Counted from the first letter of the stretch, positions 38,983-51,236 are shown. The stretch: 64,000 nucleotides of DNA from Shewanella marina JCM 15074 (GCF_000614975.1 NZ_BALM01000003.1:62001-126000); one strand, 5' to 3'. Notes: generated by a model from the sequence alone, not told the origin. Program-made: numbers and translations.

Positions 38983-40008
38983 ATGATTCAATATACGTTA
39001 AAAGAACTTAGCCAATTATTGTCAGCTGAAGTTAAAGGCGATGACACTATCATTATCAGTAGTGTTGCCACATTGGAAAATGCTACTGCTAATCAGGTTA
39101 CCTTTTTAGCGAATAGTAAGTATCGTAACCAGCTTGAGGCAACTCAAGCTGGTGCGGTAATCTTGAGCCCTAAAGATGCTGAAGATTACCAAGGTAATGC
39201 GTTAATTCTTAAAGATCCTTATGTAGGATTTGCCCGAATTGCACAGTTACTTGATTCAACCCCTAAAGCGGCTTATGACATTCATCTAACTGCGGTTATT
39301 GATGAGAGTGCTAAGCTGGGTGAAGGTGTTGCTATTGGTGCGAATGCGGTAATTTCTGCCAATGTAATTATTGGCGATAATGTGCAGATTGGTGCAGGTT
39401 GCTTTATTGGCGAAGACAGCATTATTGGCAGTGATAGCCTACTATGGGCAAATGTGACTGTTTACCATAATGTTCACTTTGGAATGAAGTGTTTAGTACA
39501 TTCAGGTGCCGTTATTGGATCTGATGGTTTTGGTTATGCTAATGAGCGTGGCCAATGGATTAAGATCCCACAAACGGGCGGTGTTCGTGTAGGTGATCGG
39601 GTTGAAATCGGTGCTGGAGCTACGGTAGATCGTGGTGCCATTGCGCATACCGAGATTCACGATGGCGTTATTCTCGATAATCAAGTTCAGATTGCCCATA
39701 ATGATATTATTGGTGAAAACACAGCAATTGCAGGCTGCACTGTCGTTGCGGGTAGTGTCACCATAGGTAAACATTGTATAATAGGCGGCAATAGTGCGAT
39801 TTCAGGTCATATTAAGATTTGTGACGGTACGCATGTGACTGGAAGTACGAATATTACGAATAATATTCGTGAGCCGGGAGTGTATTCTTCTGCTACAGTT
39901 GCTACGAACAATCGCCTATGGCGGAAAAATACTGTTCGCTTACGTCAATTAGATGATCTTTTTGACCGTGTGAAATCGCTAGAAAAGAACATTAAAAACG
40001 AAAAGTAA
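38983..40008 (+). CDS. lpxD: UDP-3-O-(3-hydroxyacyl)glucosamine N-acyltransferase LpxD
   Basis: 341 residues. An N-terminal uridine-binding domain (1-95) is followed by hexapeptide repeats, including VIGSDGFGYANERGQWIKIPQ and the catalytic His region ILDNQVQIAHNDIIGENTAIAG, then a C-terminal helix (LRQLDDLFDRVKSLEKN). It carries out the third step of lipid A synthesis. Confidence 0.96.
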   Translation: MIQYTLKELSQLLSAEVKGDDTIIISSVATLENATANQVTFLANSKYRNQLEATQAGAVILSPKDAEDYQGNALILKDPYVGFARIAQLLDSTPKAAYDIHLTAVIDESAKLGEGVAIGANAVISANVIIGDNVQIGAGCFIGEDSIIGSDSLLWANVTVYHNVHFGMKCLVHSGAVIGSDGFGYANERGQWIKIPQTGGVRVGDRVEIGAGATVDRGAIAHTEIHDGVILDNQVQIAHNDIIGENTAIAGCTVVAGSVTIGKHCIIGGNSAISGHIKICDGTHVTGSTNITNNIREPGVYSSATVATNNRLWRKNTVRLRQLDDLFDRVKSLEKNIKNEK

Positions 40009-40038
40009 CTACTCGAAAGAGTAGTCGAGGATGATATT

Positions 40039-40500
40039 TTGTCTAATCAACTGAATTCTATGGATATTCATGAAATATTGAAGTATCTGCCCCATAGATA
40101 TCCATTCCTATTAATCGACCGAGTTTTAGATTTCACTCCTGGTGAAACCTTACATGCGATTAAAAATGTGACCATTAATGAGCCTTTTTTCCAAGGTCAT
40201 TTCCCAGTACAACCCGTGATGCCTGGTGTATTGATTTTAGAGGCAATGGCACAAGCAACTGGTTTACTTGCATTTAAAACCATGAGTACAGAGCCATCTC
40301 CAGATGTTCTGTATTATTTTGCTGGTATCGATAATGCACGTTTTAAGCGTGTAGTTGAACCGGGTGATCAAATTCATTTTGAAGTGAAAATGATTAAAGA
40401 GCGTCGTGGTATCGGTGTATTCCAAGGCGTAGCCAAAGTTGACGGTGAAGTAGTATGCTCCGCTGATATCATGTGTGCTCGCAGAGAGATTAATAAGTGA
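40039..40500 (+). CDS. fabZ: 3-hydroxyacyl-ACP dehydratase FabZ
   Basis: 153 residues. The hot-dog fold has the catalytic His and Glu in [26 protein letters not shown], preceded by [13 protein letters not shown]. The start TTG 40039 follows GAGGATGA; ATG 40060 is an alternative. Its stop overlaps the lpxA GTG (GTGA), indicating coupling. Confidence 0.96.
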   Translation: MSNQLNSMDIHEILKYLPHRYPFLLIDRVLDFTPGETLHAIKNVTINEPFFQGHFPVQPVMPGVLILEAMAQATGLLAFKTMSTEPSPDVLYYFAGIDNARFKRVVEPGDQIHFEVKMIKERRGIGVFQGVAKVDGEVVCSADIMCARREINK

Positions 40501-41267
40501 TAGACAAATTAGCTTTTGTTCACCCAGATGCCAAAATTGGTAACAATGTCACTATCGGACCTTGGTGCTATATTGGTGCTGATGTGGTGATTGGCGATGA
40601 TTGTTGGTTAAGTTCACACGTGGTGGTTAAAGGCCCAACTGTGATTGGTAACAATAACCGCATTTTCCAATTCGCGTCAGTGGGCGAAGAGTGTCAAGAT
40701 AAGAAATATGCTGGCGAACCTACTCGATTAATTATTGGCGACAATAATATTATTCGTGAATCAGTGACGATTCATCGTGGTACGACTCAAGATGAGTGTG
40801 AAACACGTATTGGTTCAAACAACTTATTTATGGCATATGTTCATATTGCACATGACTGTGTGGTAGGAAACAATGTCATTATGGCGAACAATGCCTCTAT
40901 TGCGGGTCATGTGCATGTAGGTGATTGGGCTATTCTTGGTGGTATGACTGGGGTACACCAGTTTGTGCACATTGGTGCCCATGCCTTTACTGGTGGTAGT
41001 TCATTAGTGTTGCAAGATGTCCCTCCATTTGTGATGGCATCAGGTCATGCTGCGGTACCTAGAGGGTTAAACCTTGAAGGCTTGAAGCGTCGTGGCTTTG
41101 AAAAGGCATCTTTACATGCACTTCGCCGTGCTTACAAGATACTTTATCGCAGTAGCTTAACCGTTGAAGAGGCTGTTGCCGCTTTAGCTGAAGAAGCGCA
41201 GAATGACGCAAACGTAAAAATGTTGGTTGATTTTGTGACCACATCTAATCGAGGCATTATTCGATAA
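40497..41267 (+). CDS. lpxA: UDP-N-acetylglucosamine O-acyltransferase LpxA
   Basis: 256 residues. The left-handed beta-helix starts [21 protein letters not shown]; the catalytic His is in [19 protein letters not shown]. The C-terminal helical domain includes [23 protein letters not shown]. It carries out the first step of lipid A synthesis. The start is GTG overlapping the fabZ stop. Confidence 0.96.
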   Translation: MIDKLAFVHPDAKIGNNVTIGPWCYIGADVVIGDDCWLSSHVVVKGPTVIGNNNRIFQFASVGEECQDKKYAGEPTRLIIGDNNIIRESVTIHRGTTQDECETRIGSNNLFMAYVHIAHDCVVGNNVIMANNASIAGHVHVGDWAILGGMTGVHQFVHIGAHAFTGGSSLVLQDVPPFVMASGHAAVPRGLNLEGLKRRGFEKASLHALRRAYKILYRSSLTVEEAVAALAEEAQNDANVKMLVDFVTTSNRGIIR

Positions 41268-41269
41268 CA

Positions 41270-42415
41270 ATGACCAAAGAAACTTCTTTAGTCTTTGCAA
41301 TAGTCGCCGGGGAAATCTCCGGCGATATTTTAGGTGCAGGATTAATATCTGCATTGCAAAAGACATATCCTAACGCCCGTTACGTTGGTATCGGCGGCCC
41401 TAGAATGCAAGCCCTTGGTTTTGAATCTTTGTTTCCAATGGAAGAGCTTGCGGTAATGGGCATCGCCGAAGTGCTATCACGATTACCAACGCTACTTAAA
41501 ATCCGCTCCAGTTTAGTCAAACAGATTACCGCACTAAATCCTGCATGTTTTATTGGTATTGATGCGCCTGATTTTAATATCGGGGTAGAACTCAAATTAA
41601 AACAACGTGGTATTAAAACTGTTCATTATGTCAGTCCATCAGTATGGGCTTGGCGACCAAAACGTATTTTCAAAATAGCTAAAGCGACCAATATGGTGTT
41701 GTCATTATTGCCATTTGAAAAAGCATTTTATGATGAGCATCAGGTACCTTGTACTTTTGTCGGGCATACACTAGCTGATGATATTGAGATGGTGTCTGAC
41801 AAGGTAAAAGCAAGAGTCGAACTTGGCCTTGATACTGAAGGTCAATATCTTGCGGTGTTACCTGGATCGCGTGGTGGTGAGCTTAAGCAATTAGCTGAAC
41901 CTTTTATTAAGGCTGCGCAATTAATTAAAGCCAAACACCCGCAACTAAAGCTACTGGTGCCATTGGTTAATGAAGCCAGAAAACATCAATTTGAAACTGC
42001 TTTAGCCGAATTTGCACCTAATCTTGAATTAACCATGATTGATGGTCAATCTAGAACGGTTATGGCTGCGGCGGATCACATTTTATTAGCCTCCGGTACG
42101 GCAACGCTAGAAGCTATGTTGGTTAAAAGACCAATGGTAGTGGCTTACCGAGTTAGTCCCATTACTTACAGTATTGCTAAGCGAATGATGCTAATTGAGC
42201 GTTATTCATTGCCTAATTTGCTTTCTGGTGAAGATTTAGTACCTGAGCTTATTCAAACTGACTGTACCCCTGAAAAAATTGCGGCGGCGGTGATGCAGCA
42301 ATTGGATAATGATTGCAGTGAGATGATTGAACGTTTTACTGATTTACATCAACAGATACGACGAGATGCCAGCGCCCGCGCTGCCGATGCCGTGACGAAG
42401 TTGATTGAAGGATAA
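41270..42415 (+). CDS. lpxB: Lipid-A-disaccharide synthase LpxB
   Basis: 381 residues. Signatures are [15 protein letters not shown] at the N-terminus, [27 protein letters not shown], and the nucleotide-sugar part [16 protein letters not shown] and [22 protein letters not shown]. It is a GT19 enzyme on the cytoplasmic face of the inner membrane. It begins 2 bases after lpxA. Confidence 0.96.
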   Translation: MTKETSLVFAIVAGEISGDILGAGLISALQKTYPNARYVGIGGPRMQALGFESLFPMEELAVMGIAEVLSRLPTLLKIRSSLVKQITALNPACFIGIDAPDFNIGVELKLKQRGIKTVHYVSPSVWAWRPKRIFKIAKATNMVLSLLPFEKAFYDEHQVPCTFVGHTLADDIEMVSDKVKARVELGLDTEGQYLAVLPGSRGGELKQLAEPFIKAAQLIKAKHPQLKLLVPLVNEARKHQFETALAEFAPNLELTMIDGQSRTVMAAADHILLASGTATLEAMLVKRPMVVAYRVSPITYSIAKRMMLIERYSLPNLLSGEDLVPELIQTDCTPEKIAAAVMQQLDNDCSEMIERFTDLHQQIRRDASARAADAVTKLIEG

Positions 42416-42419
42416 TCAA

Positions 42420-43039
42420 GTGGCAGTAATTAAGAACATAACGCCAGAGCAAGTAGAGCTGCTTTGTGTGGGTCATTATGCGGGTGTAGACGAAGTTGGC
42501 CGAGGCCCATTAGTGGGTGATGTCGTGACCTGCGCTGTTATTTTAGACCTAATAATCCAATAGCGGGTTTGAATGACTCTAAAAAATTATCAGAGAAAAA
42601 ACGTGATTTGCTTTATCCTGAAATTATGGAAAAGGCGTTAGCGGTCAGTGTGGGACGTGCTTCGCCTGCTGAAATTGATGAACTCAATATCCTGCACGCG
42701 ACGATGCTTGCTATGCAACGTGCGGTAGCTGGTTTATCAATTAAGCCTAGCCATATTTTGGTTGACGGTAATCGTACTCCCGAGTTTGGTATTAGTGCTG
42801 ATGCGGTGATTAAAGGTGATGGTCTTATTGCTGCTATCAGTGCAGCGTCTATTATTGCTAAAGTGACCCGTGATCATGAAATGGCTGAGTTAGATGCACT
42901 GTACCCTCAGTATGGCTTTGCTAAGCATAAAGGCTACCCAACCAAAGCCCATTTTGAAGCATTAGCGCAATACGGCGTATTACCTGAGTATCGTAAAAGT
43001 TTTAAGCCAGTGCGTGAATGGCTCGCACAAAATAGCTAA
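42420..43039 (+). CDS. rnhB: Ribonuclease HII (one frameshift)
   Basis: It starts at GTG 42420 with GAAGGAT upstream: [43 protein letters not shown]. The frame breaks at 42548; CC must be CCC to read [21 protein letters not shown]. The restored protein is about 206 residues with the catalytic acids in GVDEVGRGP and ILVDGN. It removes ribonucleotides from DNA. It sits in the normal lpxB-rnhB-dnaE order. Confidence 0.93.
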
Positions 43040-43052
43040 TTCAAAATAGTCG

Positions 43053-43080
43053 ATGGCGCTAGCCGCTAGGCGCCATTTTT
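43053..43080 (+). terminator. Intrinsic terminator between rnhB and dnaE
   Basis: ATGGCGC/GCGCCAT with a 10-base loop followed by TTTT. Confidence 0.8.
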
Positions 43081-43125
43081 GCTAGTCTCTTGTTGTTAAC
43101 CTCATCATAGATAATCCAAAATATT

Positions 43126-46100
43126 ATGTCCGATCCTCGTTTTGTCCATTTAAGAATTCATAGTGACTATTCCATGATTGATGGTGTCGCTAAAGTTAAG
43201 CCCATTTTAGGAAAAGTTGCAGAACTTGGGATGGCGGCTTTTGCATTAACGGATCATACAAATTTTTGTGGTTTGGTTAAGTTCTATTCTGGCTGTCATG
43301 ATAAGGGCATTAAGCCCATTATCGGTGCAGACTTTTTTATGCAGGTTCCTGGCTTTGAAAAAGAGTTTTGTGCATTAACAATTTTGGCGATGGACAATGA
43401 AGGTTATCAAAACCTGACACAATTAATTAGTCATGCTTATTTACGTGGTGAAGTCCATGGTAGGGTTGCTATCGATCAAGAATGGCTGCTGGAATATAAC
43501 AAAGGTATTTTATTACTGTCAGGTGGCCGTGAAGGCGATATTGGTAAAGCTTTACTAAAAGGCAACCAAGGCCAAGTTGAGCAGTTGGTTGAGTTTTACC
43601 AAACGCATTTTGCTGACCGATATTATTTAGAGCTGCTGCGAACTGGTCGACCTGATGAAGAGCGCTATTTACATATGGCGGTTGAGCTTGCTGAGCAGTA
43701 TCAATTACCCGTAGTTGCGACCAACCAAGTCGTATTTATGCAAGCATCTGACTTTGATGCCCATGAAATTCGAGTGGCGATTCATGATGGTTTTACCCTT
43801 GCAGATCCTCGTCGACCAAAAAAGTACAGTGCGGACCAATATCTAAAAACAGAACAAGAGATGTGTGACTTGTTTGAGGATATTCCTGAGGCATTGGCGA
43901 ACACCGTAGAAATAGCTAAACGTTGTAATGTGACGGTTCGTTTGCATGAGTATTTCTTACCTAATTTCCCTACTGGCGATCTTTCTATTGAGGACTTTTT
44001 AGTAAAAGTTTCAGTGGATGGATTAGAAGAACGTTTAGAGTTTTTGTTTCCCGATCCGCAAGTTCGCGCAGAAAAACGTCCTGAATATGATGAGCGTTTA
44101 GAAATTGAACTGAAAGTGATTAACCAAATGGGATTCCCTGGTTACTTCCTTATCGTAATGGAGTTCATTCAGTGGGGTAAAGATAACGGTATTCCTGTGG
44201 GACCTGGTCGTGGTTCGGGTGCAGGTTCATTAGTCGCTTATGCACTTAAAATTACCGATCTTGATCCGCTTGAGTTTGATCTACTGTTCGAACGTTTCTT
44301 GAACCCAGAACGTGTATCCATGCCCGATTTCGACGTCGACTTCTGTATGGATCGCCGTGATGAGGTGATTGACCATGTGGCAGAGTTATATGGTCGTGAT
44401 GCGGTTTCACAGATCATCACGTTTGGTACGATGGCGGCAAAGGCGGTAATTCGAGATGTAGGTCGTGTTTTGGGTCATCCTTATGGTTTTGTCGATCGTA
44501 TTTCAAAAATGATCCCAGCAGAACCAGGTATGACGCTCGCTAAAGCATTTGAAGCTGAACCTGGTCTACAAGAGAGCTATGATGGTGATGAGGATGTTAA
44601 AGATCTTATCGACATGTGCCGGAAGCTTGAAGGGGTCACTCGTAACGCAGGTAAACATGCCGGCGGTGTGGTTATTTCACCGACCAAAATTACTGATTTT
44701 GCGCCACTGTATTGTGATAGCGAGGGTAAAAACCCTGTTACCCAGTTTGATAAAAGTGACGTAGAAACGGCGGGTCTCGTTAAGTTCGACTTCTTGGGTT
44801 TACGTACTTTAACCATCATCGATTGGGCATTACAGATGGTTAACCGTGTGCGCCGTGAAAAGAATCTAGATGATGTTGATATTGCAGCCATCCCACTTGA
44901 TGACCCTGCTTCATTTAGAGTGTTGCAACGCTATGAAACTACTGCAGTATTCCAGTTAGAATCGCGCGGTATGAAAGATTTGATTAAGCGTCTACAGCCT
45001 GACAGTTTTGAAGATATGATTGCATTAGTGGCACTTTTCCGCCCTGGTCCATTGCAATCGGGCATGGTAGATAACTTTATTGAGCGTAAGCATGGTCGTG
45101 AAGAAGTATCGTACCCTGATAGCGAATATCAACATGAATCTTTAAAGACATTACTTGAACCAACTTACGGTATTATTTTGTACCAAGAGCAGGTGATGCA
45201 GATTGCTCAGGTGCTTGCTGGTTATACCTTGGTGGCGCGGACATGTTGCGTCGTGCTATGGGTAAAAAGAAGCCTGAAGAGATGGCCAAGCAACGTGGTA
45301 CATTTGAAGCTGGTGCTATTGCTAATGGTGTTGATGGTCCATTGTCGATGAAAATTTTCGACTTGGTGGAAAAGTTTGCGGGTTATGGCTTTAACAAATC
45401 TCACTCAGCGGCATACGCGTTAGTTTCATATCAAACACTGTGGTTAAAAACCCATTATCCATCACAATTTATGGCTGCGGTAATGTCGGCTGATATGGAT
45501 AATACCGACAAAATTGTGACCCTAGTTGATGAATGTGATCGAATGGGGATCCCGATTATTCCACCTGATGTGAATAAGGCCTATTCCACTTTAACGTCGA
45601 TGATGAACTGAATATCGTTTACGGTATTGGTGCGATTAAAGGGGTCGGTGAAGGCCCCGTTGAATCTATTCTAGAGGCTCGTAAAGACGGTCCATTTATT
45701 GACCTATTCGATTTCTGTGCCCGAGTAGATTTAAAGAAATTAAACAAGCGGGTAATGGAGAAACTCATTACTGCGGGGGCACTGGATAAATTAGGCCCGC
45801 ATCGCGCTTCAATGATGGCGACCTTACCAGAGGCTATTCGTGCTGCCGATCAACATGCCAAAGCCGAAGCGATTGGCCAGTGCGATATGTTTGGTTTATT
45901 AAACAGTGAGCCAGAAGATAACAAGCAGCAGTTTGTTGAGTGCACCAAGTGGCCAGATAAAGTGTGGCTTGAGGGTGAGCGTGAAACATTAGGTTTATAT
46001 TTAACGGGTCACCCAATTAATCAGTATTTGAAGGAATTAAAACATTACACTTCAGGTCGATTGAAAGATATTCATCCTACAGAGCGCGGTAAAACCGTTA

Positions 46101-46597
46101 AAGCGGCAGGACTCGTGGTCGCAACCCGAGTGATGTTAACTAAACGTGGTGCCAAAATGGGGCTAGTAACTCTAGATGATAAGAGTGCGCGCTTAGAAGT
46201 TATGTTGTTTACTGAGGCATTTGAAAAGTTTGGTCATCTGCTTGAAAAAGACCGTATTCTGATTTGTGAGGGAGAGGTCAGCTTTGATGATTTCTCTGGC
46301 GGCAATCGCATGATGGCACGCAATATTATTGACATGGGTGAGGCGCGTAGCCATTTTGCCCATGGGGTTGAAATTGATGTTGCTAGTGAACAGGTTAATC
46401 CGCAATGGTTAGATCAATTTTATCAAGTGATTAACCCATGGCGAGGTGGTAGTGTGCCAGTGATGATTAATTACAGCCAAGCTCATGCAAAAGGGCAATT
46501 TGTGTTGGCAGATGATTGGCGCGTCAATCCAACTGATGAGCTAATGCTCGCATTAGAGAGTATGCTAGGTTCAAATAATGTTAGGATTTTATTTTAA
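43126..46597 (+). CDS. dnaE: DNA polymerase III alpha subunit DnaE (two frameshifts)
   Basis: Three frames join into a protein of about 1157 residues, the normal length. The PHP domain starts [19 protein letters not shown]; the polymerase active site [18 protein letters not shown] is near 400-417. The breaks are at 45231 (GG should be [21 protein letters not shown]) and 45594 (TT should be [20 protein letters not shown]). The C-terminal OB domain reads [28 protein letters not shown]. It is the replicative polymerase and essential, so both breaks are almost certainly sequencing errors. Confidence 0.95.
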
Positions 46598-47977
46598 ATG
46601 AGCCAAGTCAGCATAGATAAGAGTGTGATTGATGTTTATCGAGCGATAGTACAGTTATTAGATGAAGCTGGTTTTAGCCGCGAACAGCAGCTATTTTTGG
46701 CTTATAGTGGCGGTGTTGACTCGCAAGTTCTTGCACATGGTTTATCCTTGCTGAAACAACAAAAAGGCATAGCAGCTACACTTATCTATGTTCATCATGG
46801 TTTGAGCAAAAATGCGGATGACTGGGCGTTACATTGCAAGCAACAGGCATTGGCATATGGGTTAACTTGTGACGTGGTAAAGGTTAACGTTGCTCGTGGT
46901 GCGCGTTTAAGTATTGAAGCTGAAGCGCGTAATGCTCGTTATCAAGCATTTAAAGATCATATGCAAGCTGGCGATTTATTATTGACTGCTCACCATCTTG
47001 ATGATCAATTAGAAACCGTTTTATTAGCGTTAAAACGTGGCTTAGGGCCGAAAGGTTTAGCTGCAATGGGCAAAATTCAAACTTTTGATGCTGATAAATG
47101 GTTAGCTAGACCATTATTAAACTGTAGTCGGACAGAGATTGAAGGCTATGCTCAGCATTGGCAATTAAGTCATATTGAAGATGAAAGTAATCAAGATACC
47201 CGTTTTGATCGAAACTTTTTACGGCTTGAGATTATTCCAAAGCTAAAGCAACGCTGGCCAGCTATAGCAACGACAGCAAGTCGTAGTGCGCGCCTATGCG
47301 CTGAGCAGCAGCAAATTATTGAACAGCAATTAACAGAGCGCTTACCTGATTTAATTGATATCGATCGTCAATTTGGTTTAGTGCGATTAGATTTGGATAA
47401 GTTATCGTTGCAGTCGCTGCAATGGCAAAAATTGTTAGTACGCAGTTATATGCAGTCGCTCAATATGGCAACGCCAAGTGAGGTCCAGCTTGAACAAGTA
47501 CTGCAGCAACTCTTTTATGCTAAAGATGATGCCAAAATAAATCTGGTACTAGGTCAAATACAGATTAGACGCTTTCAACATTTCGCTTATTTTTCAACAC
47601 TGACAGATTACCAATTGTCATCGCAAGCCTTCACTGTGCCCGATGATAGACAGGCTTTCACCATTGTTTTACCCCATGGGGAATTGCGCTTTAGCCCTTG
47701 TTACGGTCAGGGAATGAAATTGGCTGCTGGAACTGAGTTATTTGTTGATTATCAATTATCTGGGCAAATGAAAGTACAACCAGTGCAGCGTAGTAAATCT
47801 CGCGAGCTTAAAAAAGTATGGCAGGAGTTTGCAATTGCGCCCTGGTTAAGGCCAATTGTACCTATGTTGATGAGCGGCAAGCGATTAGTGGGCGCTGCTG
47901 GTATTTGGGTTGAAAAACCATATCAAGTAAATGACAATGATCCTGCTTGGTTATGTCAATTTAAGCTTGCTCAGTGA
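46598..47977 (+). CDS. tilS: tRNA(Ile)-lysidine synthase TilS
   Basis: 459 residues. The PP-loop is LAYSGGVDSQVLAHGL, followed by HHGLSKNADDWALHC and TAHHLDDQLETVLLALKRG. The C-terminal domains extend to about 450. It converts C34 to lysidine in tRNA-Ile(CAU). Its ATG directly follows the dnaE stop with no gap, indicating co-translation with dnaE; the genes found between them in E. coli, including accA, are absent here. Confidence 0.94.
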   Translation: MSQVSIDKSVIDVYRAIVQLLDEAGFSREQQLFLAYSGGVDSQVLAHGLSLLKQQKGIAATLIYVHHGLSKNADDWALHCKQQALAYGLTCDVVKVNVARGARLSIEAEARNARYQAFKDHMQAGDLLLTAHHLDDQLETVLLALKRGLGPKGLAAMGKIQTFDADKWLARPLLNCSRTEIEGYAQHWQLSHIEDESNQDTRFDRNFLRLEIIPKLKQRWPAIATTASRSARLCAEQQQIIEQQLTERLPDLIDIDRQFGLVRLDLDKLSLQSLQWQKLLVRSYMQSLNMATPSEVQLEQVLQQLFYAKDDAKINLVLGQIQIRRFQHFAYFSTLTDYQLSSQAFTVPDDRQAFTIVLPHGELRFSPCYGQGMKLAAGTELFVDYQLSGQMKVQPVQRSKSRELKKVWQEFAIAPWLRPIVPMLMSGKRLVGAAGIWVEKPYQVNDNDPAWLCQFKLAQ

Positions 47978-47998
47978 GTATGCTATTTGTGCGTTGTG

Positions 47999-48877
47999 TC
48001 AGTGGTTGCTTTGGCTAAAATATTTAAAATCATCTTTGCCATTGGCTTTGACTTGATATAGCGCTTTATCTGCCTGATTAAATAGTTCGTCGTAACTTAA
48101 GCCAATATACCATTGTGCGATACCCATGCTGCAATGCACTCCAAATGCCATCGCCATTTTGTCTTGTTTAATCGTATTTTTTAAGCGGTTACAGAGCTGC
48201 TGCGCCGCATGCACATCTCCGCGGACAATGATGGCAAATTCATCACCACCAATACGAAATATTTGGTCTGAATCTCGACATGTCTTTGACAGTATTTGGC
48301 CAAAGTTTGTCAATATCTCGTCTCCAGTATTATGACCATAATGGTCATTGAACTGTTTGAAATCATCAATATCAATAATAATCAGTGATAATTCGTCTTG
48401 ATAACGATTCGCTTTAGCTAAGGCGTGTTGGATGGACTGTTGATAAAAATGACGGTTACCTAAATGCGTTAATGCATCAAATAAGGCTTGGTGGTTAAGT
48501 TGTTCAAATTTTGCTGCATTATTGAATGCAAGTTGGTAAATCGTTTGCAATTTCGCAAGCGAAATTTGCTTCTCACTATTTAATGATGGCCTAAAATTAA
48601 ACTCAATTATAGCTTGGCTAAAGTTAAGTTCAAAAGTGGTCGTATGATTGAATTGGTGGGTTTTACCCCAGAGCATTTCATTGTTATTACAATTAAATTT
48701 GATCCCCTCTAAAGGGTAGAGCTGGGTAAGGATATGGGTCAACGCATGAAAAACACCCGCAACAGAAAGTTGCTGGTGTAAGGATATAGAAAATGCGATT
48801 AATCGGTCACTATCAAACATAATTTTATCATTTGTTGTTAAGGCATCATCCACATAAATATTGCCGGGAAATTGCAT
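47999..48877 (-). CDS. Diguanylate cyclase (GGDEF)
   Basis: 292 residues. An N-terminal sensor-like region (1-120) without membrane segments precedes a complete GGDEF domain starting DALTHLGNRHFYQQSI. The catalytic loop FRIGGDEFAIIV is intact, and an RDSD motif five residues upstream forms the inhibitory I-site. It makes cyclic di-GMP and should be product-inhibited. The gene converges with tilS. Confidence 0.92.
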   Translation of the reverse strand: MQFPGNIYVDDALTTNDKIMFDSDRLIAFSISLHQQLSVAGVFHALTHILTQLYPLEGIKFNCNNNEMLWGKTHQFNHTTTFELNFSQAIIEFNFRPSLNSEKQISLAKLQTIYQLAFNNAAKFEQLNHQALFDALTHLGNRHFYQQSIQHALAKANRYQDELSLIIIDIDDFKQFNDHYGHNTGDEILTNFGQILSKTCRDSDQIFRIGGDEFAIIVRGDVHAAQQLCNRLKNTIKQDKMAMAFGVHCSMGIAQWYIGLSYDELFNQADKALYQVKANGKDDFKYFSQSNH

Positions 48878-49032
48878 TGATTACTCACCATTCCTTTGAT
48901 GAAATTTAATATTATTAATAATTTAGCAAAAAACATGCCGATATTACAAATTCACTTTATCGTTAATGTTATGTAAACTGTTTGGGTAGATATGTTGCCT
49001 GCTACCTATTTGATTAGAGTAATTATACTGAG

Positions 49033-51004
49033 ATGGAACATAATGCGTTAATACAAATTCTACTGATGTTATTGGTCGCTATCGTTGCTATCGCAGTGCT
49101 ACGCCGCGTGGGTTTGCCCGCCATCTTAGCTTATCTATTTACTGGCGTGCTTAGCGGTCCAAGTGTGTTCCATTGGTTTACCGCGGCACAAATGCATTCA
49201 GTGGCTGAGCTCGGGGTCGTGTTGTTGATGTTTAGCCTCGGGTTAGAGTTCTCCTTACCTCGTTTATGGGCCATGCGTCGTACTGTATTTGGTATTGGTT
49301 TTGCGCAAGTGTTTGTCACCGCAGTGATTAGTGGCGCGGTGGTGTTGATGTTACAAATGACGTTAACAGAAGCATTGGTGCTTGGTTCAGCTATTGCTCT
49401 ATCCTCAACAGCTATTGTCTTAAAATTGTTAAATGAGCTTGATTGGCTTAAACAAAGACATGGTGAGTTGTCTGTCAGTGTGTTGTTATTTCAAGATATT
49501 GCGGTCGTGCCGTTATTGATTGTGCTGCCATTATTGGCAGATACCCATGTCAGTGTAGAACTGAATAATATCGTGTTTGATACTTTAAAGGGGATCCTCG
49601 CTTTTGTGGCATTAATGGCTTTCGGTAAATGGGCATTACCTCGAATTTTTGATGAAGTGGCGCGCGCGCGTTCAAGTGAGTTGTTTGTATTATCGACCCT
49701 TGCGGTGGCTTTAATTACGGGCGCACTGACGCAGTGGTTAGGACTGTCAATGGCGCTGGGGGCATTTATGGCAGGTATGCTACTTGGTGAAAGTCAGTAT
49801 AAACGCCAGCTAGAAGCGGATATTAGACCCTTTAGAGATTTACTCATGGGATTGTTTTTTATCTCAATAGGCATGATGCTCGATTTCCAATTAGTACTCG
49901 CTTATTGGTGGCAAATTATTGCGATTTTGGTGGTGGTGTTATTAGGGAAATCGCTGACAATTTATTTCATTTTACGCTTATTTAAAGAGCCTAAAGTGGT
50001 TGCCATTGCCACTGCTTTAAGCCTTGCTCAAGTTGGTGAATTTAGTTTTGTAATATTATCTTTAGCCGTTAGTTATCAATTGCTTGATACTCAAATAAGT
50101 ACCATGTTTGTGATGGTTGCAGTGCTCTCAATGGCACTGGCACCTTGGTTAGTTCGTCACAGTGTTAATTTAGCTAAATTATTATCGAGTCCAGATTTAA
50201 CGGTAACAAATGAAATGAGTTCGGCAATGTTGACCCCACAAGCTGGACATGTACTTATTTTAGGTTATGGCCGTGTAGGGCAAACGATCAGCCGCTTTTT
50301 AAAAGCAGAAGCGATTCCTTTTGTCGCACTAGACTTAGATCCAACTCGTGTTACAGAGGCGCGTACAGCAGGAGAACCCGTCTATTTTGGTGATGCTTGT
50401 AAGCGTGCAATCTTAAAGCAAGCGGGCATTAAACACGCCAGTATGATTGTGATGACCATTGATGAGCCTCGTTTTTTAGATAATGCGTTAGCCATCTGTC
50501 GAGAGTTAGCCCCTGCAACCAAAATTTGGTACGTACCCATGATGACGTCAATATGGCAGAGTTAGAGCTAGCCGGTGCTAGCCAAGTTATCCCGGAGCGA
50601 TTAGAGGGGAGTTTGATGATGGTCTCGCAAGTGCTGTATAAGTCAGGGGTGCCATTATCAAGAATTTTGAAGCGACTTGAATTAGAGCGACGTAATCACT
50701 ACCAGTTTTTACACGGCTTCTTTTCAGGCACTGAAACTGAGATGAGCCTGAGTTACTACATGCCGTGTTATTGCCTAAGGGGGCTAATGTTGTTGATAAA
50801 CAGGTGGCAGATATTCCATGGCAAACGATGCGAGTTGAATTAAGAGCCGTGAGGCGTGCTGGCGAAGAGGTGGAGTCACCTGATGCGAGTTGGCAGTTTA
50901 ACGAAGGAGACATATTGTTGTTGCAGGGACGGCCTAGACGTATTGAAAAGCTGAATCTATACTGCTACAAGGGTAGATTTGTGCCACGGCTAAAAGCAAG
51001 CTAA
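49033..51004 (+). CDS. Kef-type CPA2 cation:proton antiporter with TrkA-N domain (two frameshifts)
   Basis: The membrane part (1-380) has about 12 hydrophobic segments typical of CPA2 antiporters (ELGVVLLMFSLGLEFSLPRLW, IALSSTAIVLKLLNELDW, FFISIGMMLDF). A TrkA-N nucleotide-binding domain starts VLILGYGRVGQTISRFLKAE, and a TrkA-C-like end reads ASWQFNEGDILLLQGRPRRIEKL. Breaks are at 50528 (GG to GGG: KIWVRTHDDVNMAELELAGA) and 50747 (CC to CCC: MSPELLHAVLLPKGANVVD). The restored length is about 657 residues. Whether it carries K+ or Na+ is not evident; KefB/KefC-type K+ efflux is the closest guess. Confidence 0.9.
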
Positions 51005-51236
51005 AAAAAATTGTAGACATTGCCAGAGTTGTTGGTATTATGCATGTCGGCCTGTTAAGCAGACCTATTTATTTGCTGTAAATATTTTATGTTTTAGAAA
51101 TACTTCGTTGTTACATCTGTTTCACCAGTTAATGTCAGAAGCCTTCCTATCATAAGTTATCACTCCAATAAATAATTCTATTTCCGGCTACAAACGCATT
51201 ATTGCGGATTATTTTTTGAAAATCTAGGAGACTATT
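51005..51236 (+). promoter_or_regulatory. Long 5' leader of the cold-shock gene
   Basis: This 232-base gap before csp holds a possible promoter (TTGTAG..TATTAT near 51011-51041) and a long untranslated leader, as in E. coli cspA mRNA. The ribosome site CTAGGAG precedes the ATG. There is no other gene in it. Confidence 0.45.

Noticed and set aside
41307..41327. GC-rich inverted repeat CGCCGGGGAAATCTCCGGCG
   Set aside because: It lies inside lpxB, encoding the conserved AGEISGD motif, with no T run; it is explained by coding constraint.
45231..45600. Programmed frameshifting in dnaE
   Set aside because: The two sites lack slippery heptamers with downstream pseudoknots, the breaks are at different motifs, and identical one-base losses occur in unrelated genes nearby.
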